Shown here: positions 63,413-64,000 of the stretch, piece by piece
Position numbering within the stretch: the first letter of the stretch is position 1
Layout of the letters: the number at the start of each line of letters is the position of its first letter
NCBI RefSeq assembly: GCF_000012845.1
Contig: NC_009615.1
Span: forward strand, 4,726,001 to 4,790,000
DNA from: Parabacteroides distasonis ATCC 8503
GTDB taxonomy: Bacteria > Bacteroidota > Bacteroidia > Bacteroidales > Tannerellaceae
Length of the DNA stretch: 64,000 nt
Direction of reading: 5' to 3'
Translations under genes and position numbers: made by a program
Notes under the pieces: generated by a model
Seen by the model: only the letters and a program-made list of their open reading frames with translations
What the model was told of the DNA's origin: nothing
Database searches by the model: none

Positions 63413-63486
63413 AGTCCTATAGCTCAGTTGGTTAGAGCGCTACACTGATAATGTAGAGGTCGGCAGTTCAACTCTGCCTGGGACTA
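63413..63486 (+). tRNA. tRNA-Ile (GAU)
   Basis: 74 nt in the 16S-23S spacer. Acceptor AGTCCTA/TGGGACT plus discriminator A, D arm GCTCAGTTGGTTAGAGC, anticodon loop CTGATAA with GAT, T arm GGCAGTTCAACTCTGCC. CCA is not encoded. Confidence 0.96.
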
Positions 63487-63496
63487 CTCCGAATGA

Positions 63497-63570
63497 GGGG
63501 GATTAGCTCAGCTGGCTAGAGCATCTGCTTTGCACGCAGAGGGTCAACGGTTCGAATCCGTTATTCTCCA
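63497..63570 (+). tRNA. tRNA-Ala (UGC)
   Basis: 74 nt, 10 bp after tRNA-Ile. Acceptor GGGGGAT/ATTCTCC plus A, D arm GCTCAGCTGGCTAGAGC, anticodon loop TTTGCAC with TGC, T arm AACGGTTCGAATCCGTT. CCA is not encoded. Confidence 0.96.
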
Positions 63571-63676
63571 CACATCCCGCGAGGGAAAGAGGATCTTTGA
63601 CATGTTGGACATCAAAAAGAAGAAACAAGTAGAGCGAGCTTAAGATATATCAACCCGTACGTAAAGTACGAGGTGA

Positions 63677-64000
<324 letters not shown>

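Overview
The window is Bacteroidota chromosome, most likely Parabacteroides (P. distasonis-like). The right end carries a 16S rRNA with the Bacteroidota 3' end (GGAACACCTCC), followed by tRNA-Ile, tRNA-Ala and the start of a 23S rRNA. Promoters throughout have the Bacteroidota -7 element TAnnTTTG, Shine-Dalgarno sequences are mostly absent, and there are SusC/SusD genes and serine-type sulfatases. The genus call rests on my reading of the 16S and was not tested by alignment.

Left accessory zone (1-12,734): three exported or regulatory-looking proteins (WG-repeat/TonB-like, Ig-like, SIMPL), a DUF4405/NifX-DUF134 pair, then decayed conjugative-element DNA (truncated DUF4122 gene, complete IS21-family element, excisionase-type HTH remnant, DUF4121 gene, Toprim primase-like gene) and an AbiE toxin-antitoxin pair. 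It ends at a 24-bp copy of the 3' end of tRNA-Phe, which reads as the att scar of an element integrated into a tRNA gene whose intact copy lies left of the window.

Core block A (12.7-20.9 kb): EamA transporter with divergent Lrp regulator, AraC regulator, VOC protein, methyltransferase, queC-queF behind a preQ1-I-like riboswitch, a DUF1080 protein, an array of 22-bp palindromic repeats, and the TIGR03915/TIGR03916 radical-SAM pair. Block B (20.9-28.7 kb) is a damaged sulfated-glycan locus: a susC missing its first two thirds, intact susD, a sulfatase with an internal deletion, an intact sulfatase, a GDPD lipoprotein and a glutamine synthetase.

Block C (30.6-48.3 kb) is the most interesting part. 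A CPA1 Na+/H+ antiporter, an otsAB-fusion + GH15 operon, and a kdpFABC operon (with a TorF-like porin, KdpD-like sensor, histidine kinase and aspartokinase) each have a sigma-54-type promoter (GG-N10-GC). Each of these promoters has an A/T-rich palindrome (TGAAAA...TTTTTCA core) about 70-100 bp upstream. The remnant of an NtrC/Fis-type activator lies just before kdp. I infer an osmotic/ionic-stress regulon in which K+ uptake, Na+ export and trehalose turnover share a sigma-54 activator whose local copy is broken.

Block D (48.4-50 kb) holds transposase and integrase remnants beside tRNA-Phe. Block E (50-60.5 kb) has a secreted hypothetical protein and a six-gene minus-strand operon (golvesin/amidase-like exported protein, GT2, DUF4922, SppA, LpxK, ThiL). 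The 60.5-61.7 kb spacer before the rRNA operon holds an integrase scrap, two strong inverted repeats, a CGTG-motif cluster and tandem rRNA promoters. No CRISPR array was seen.
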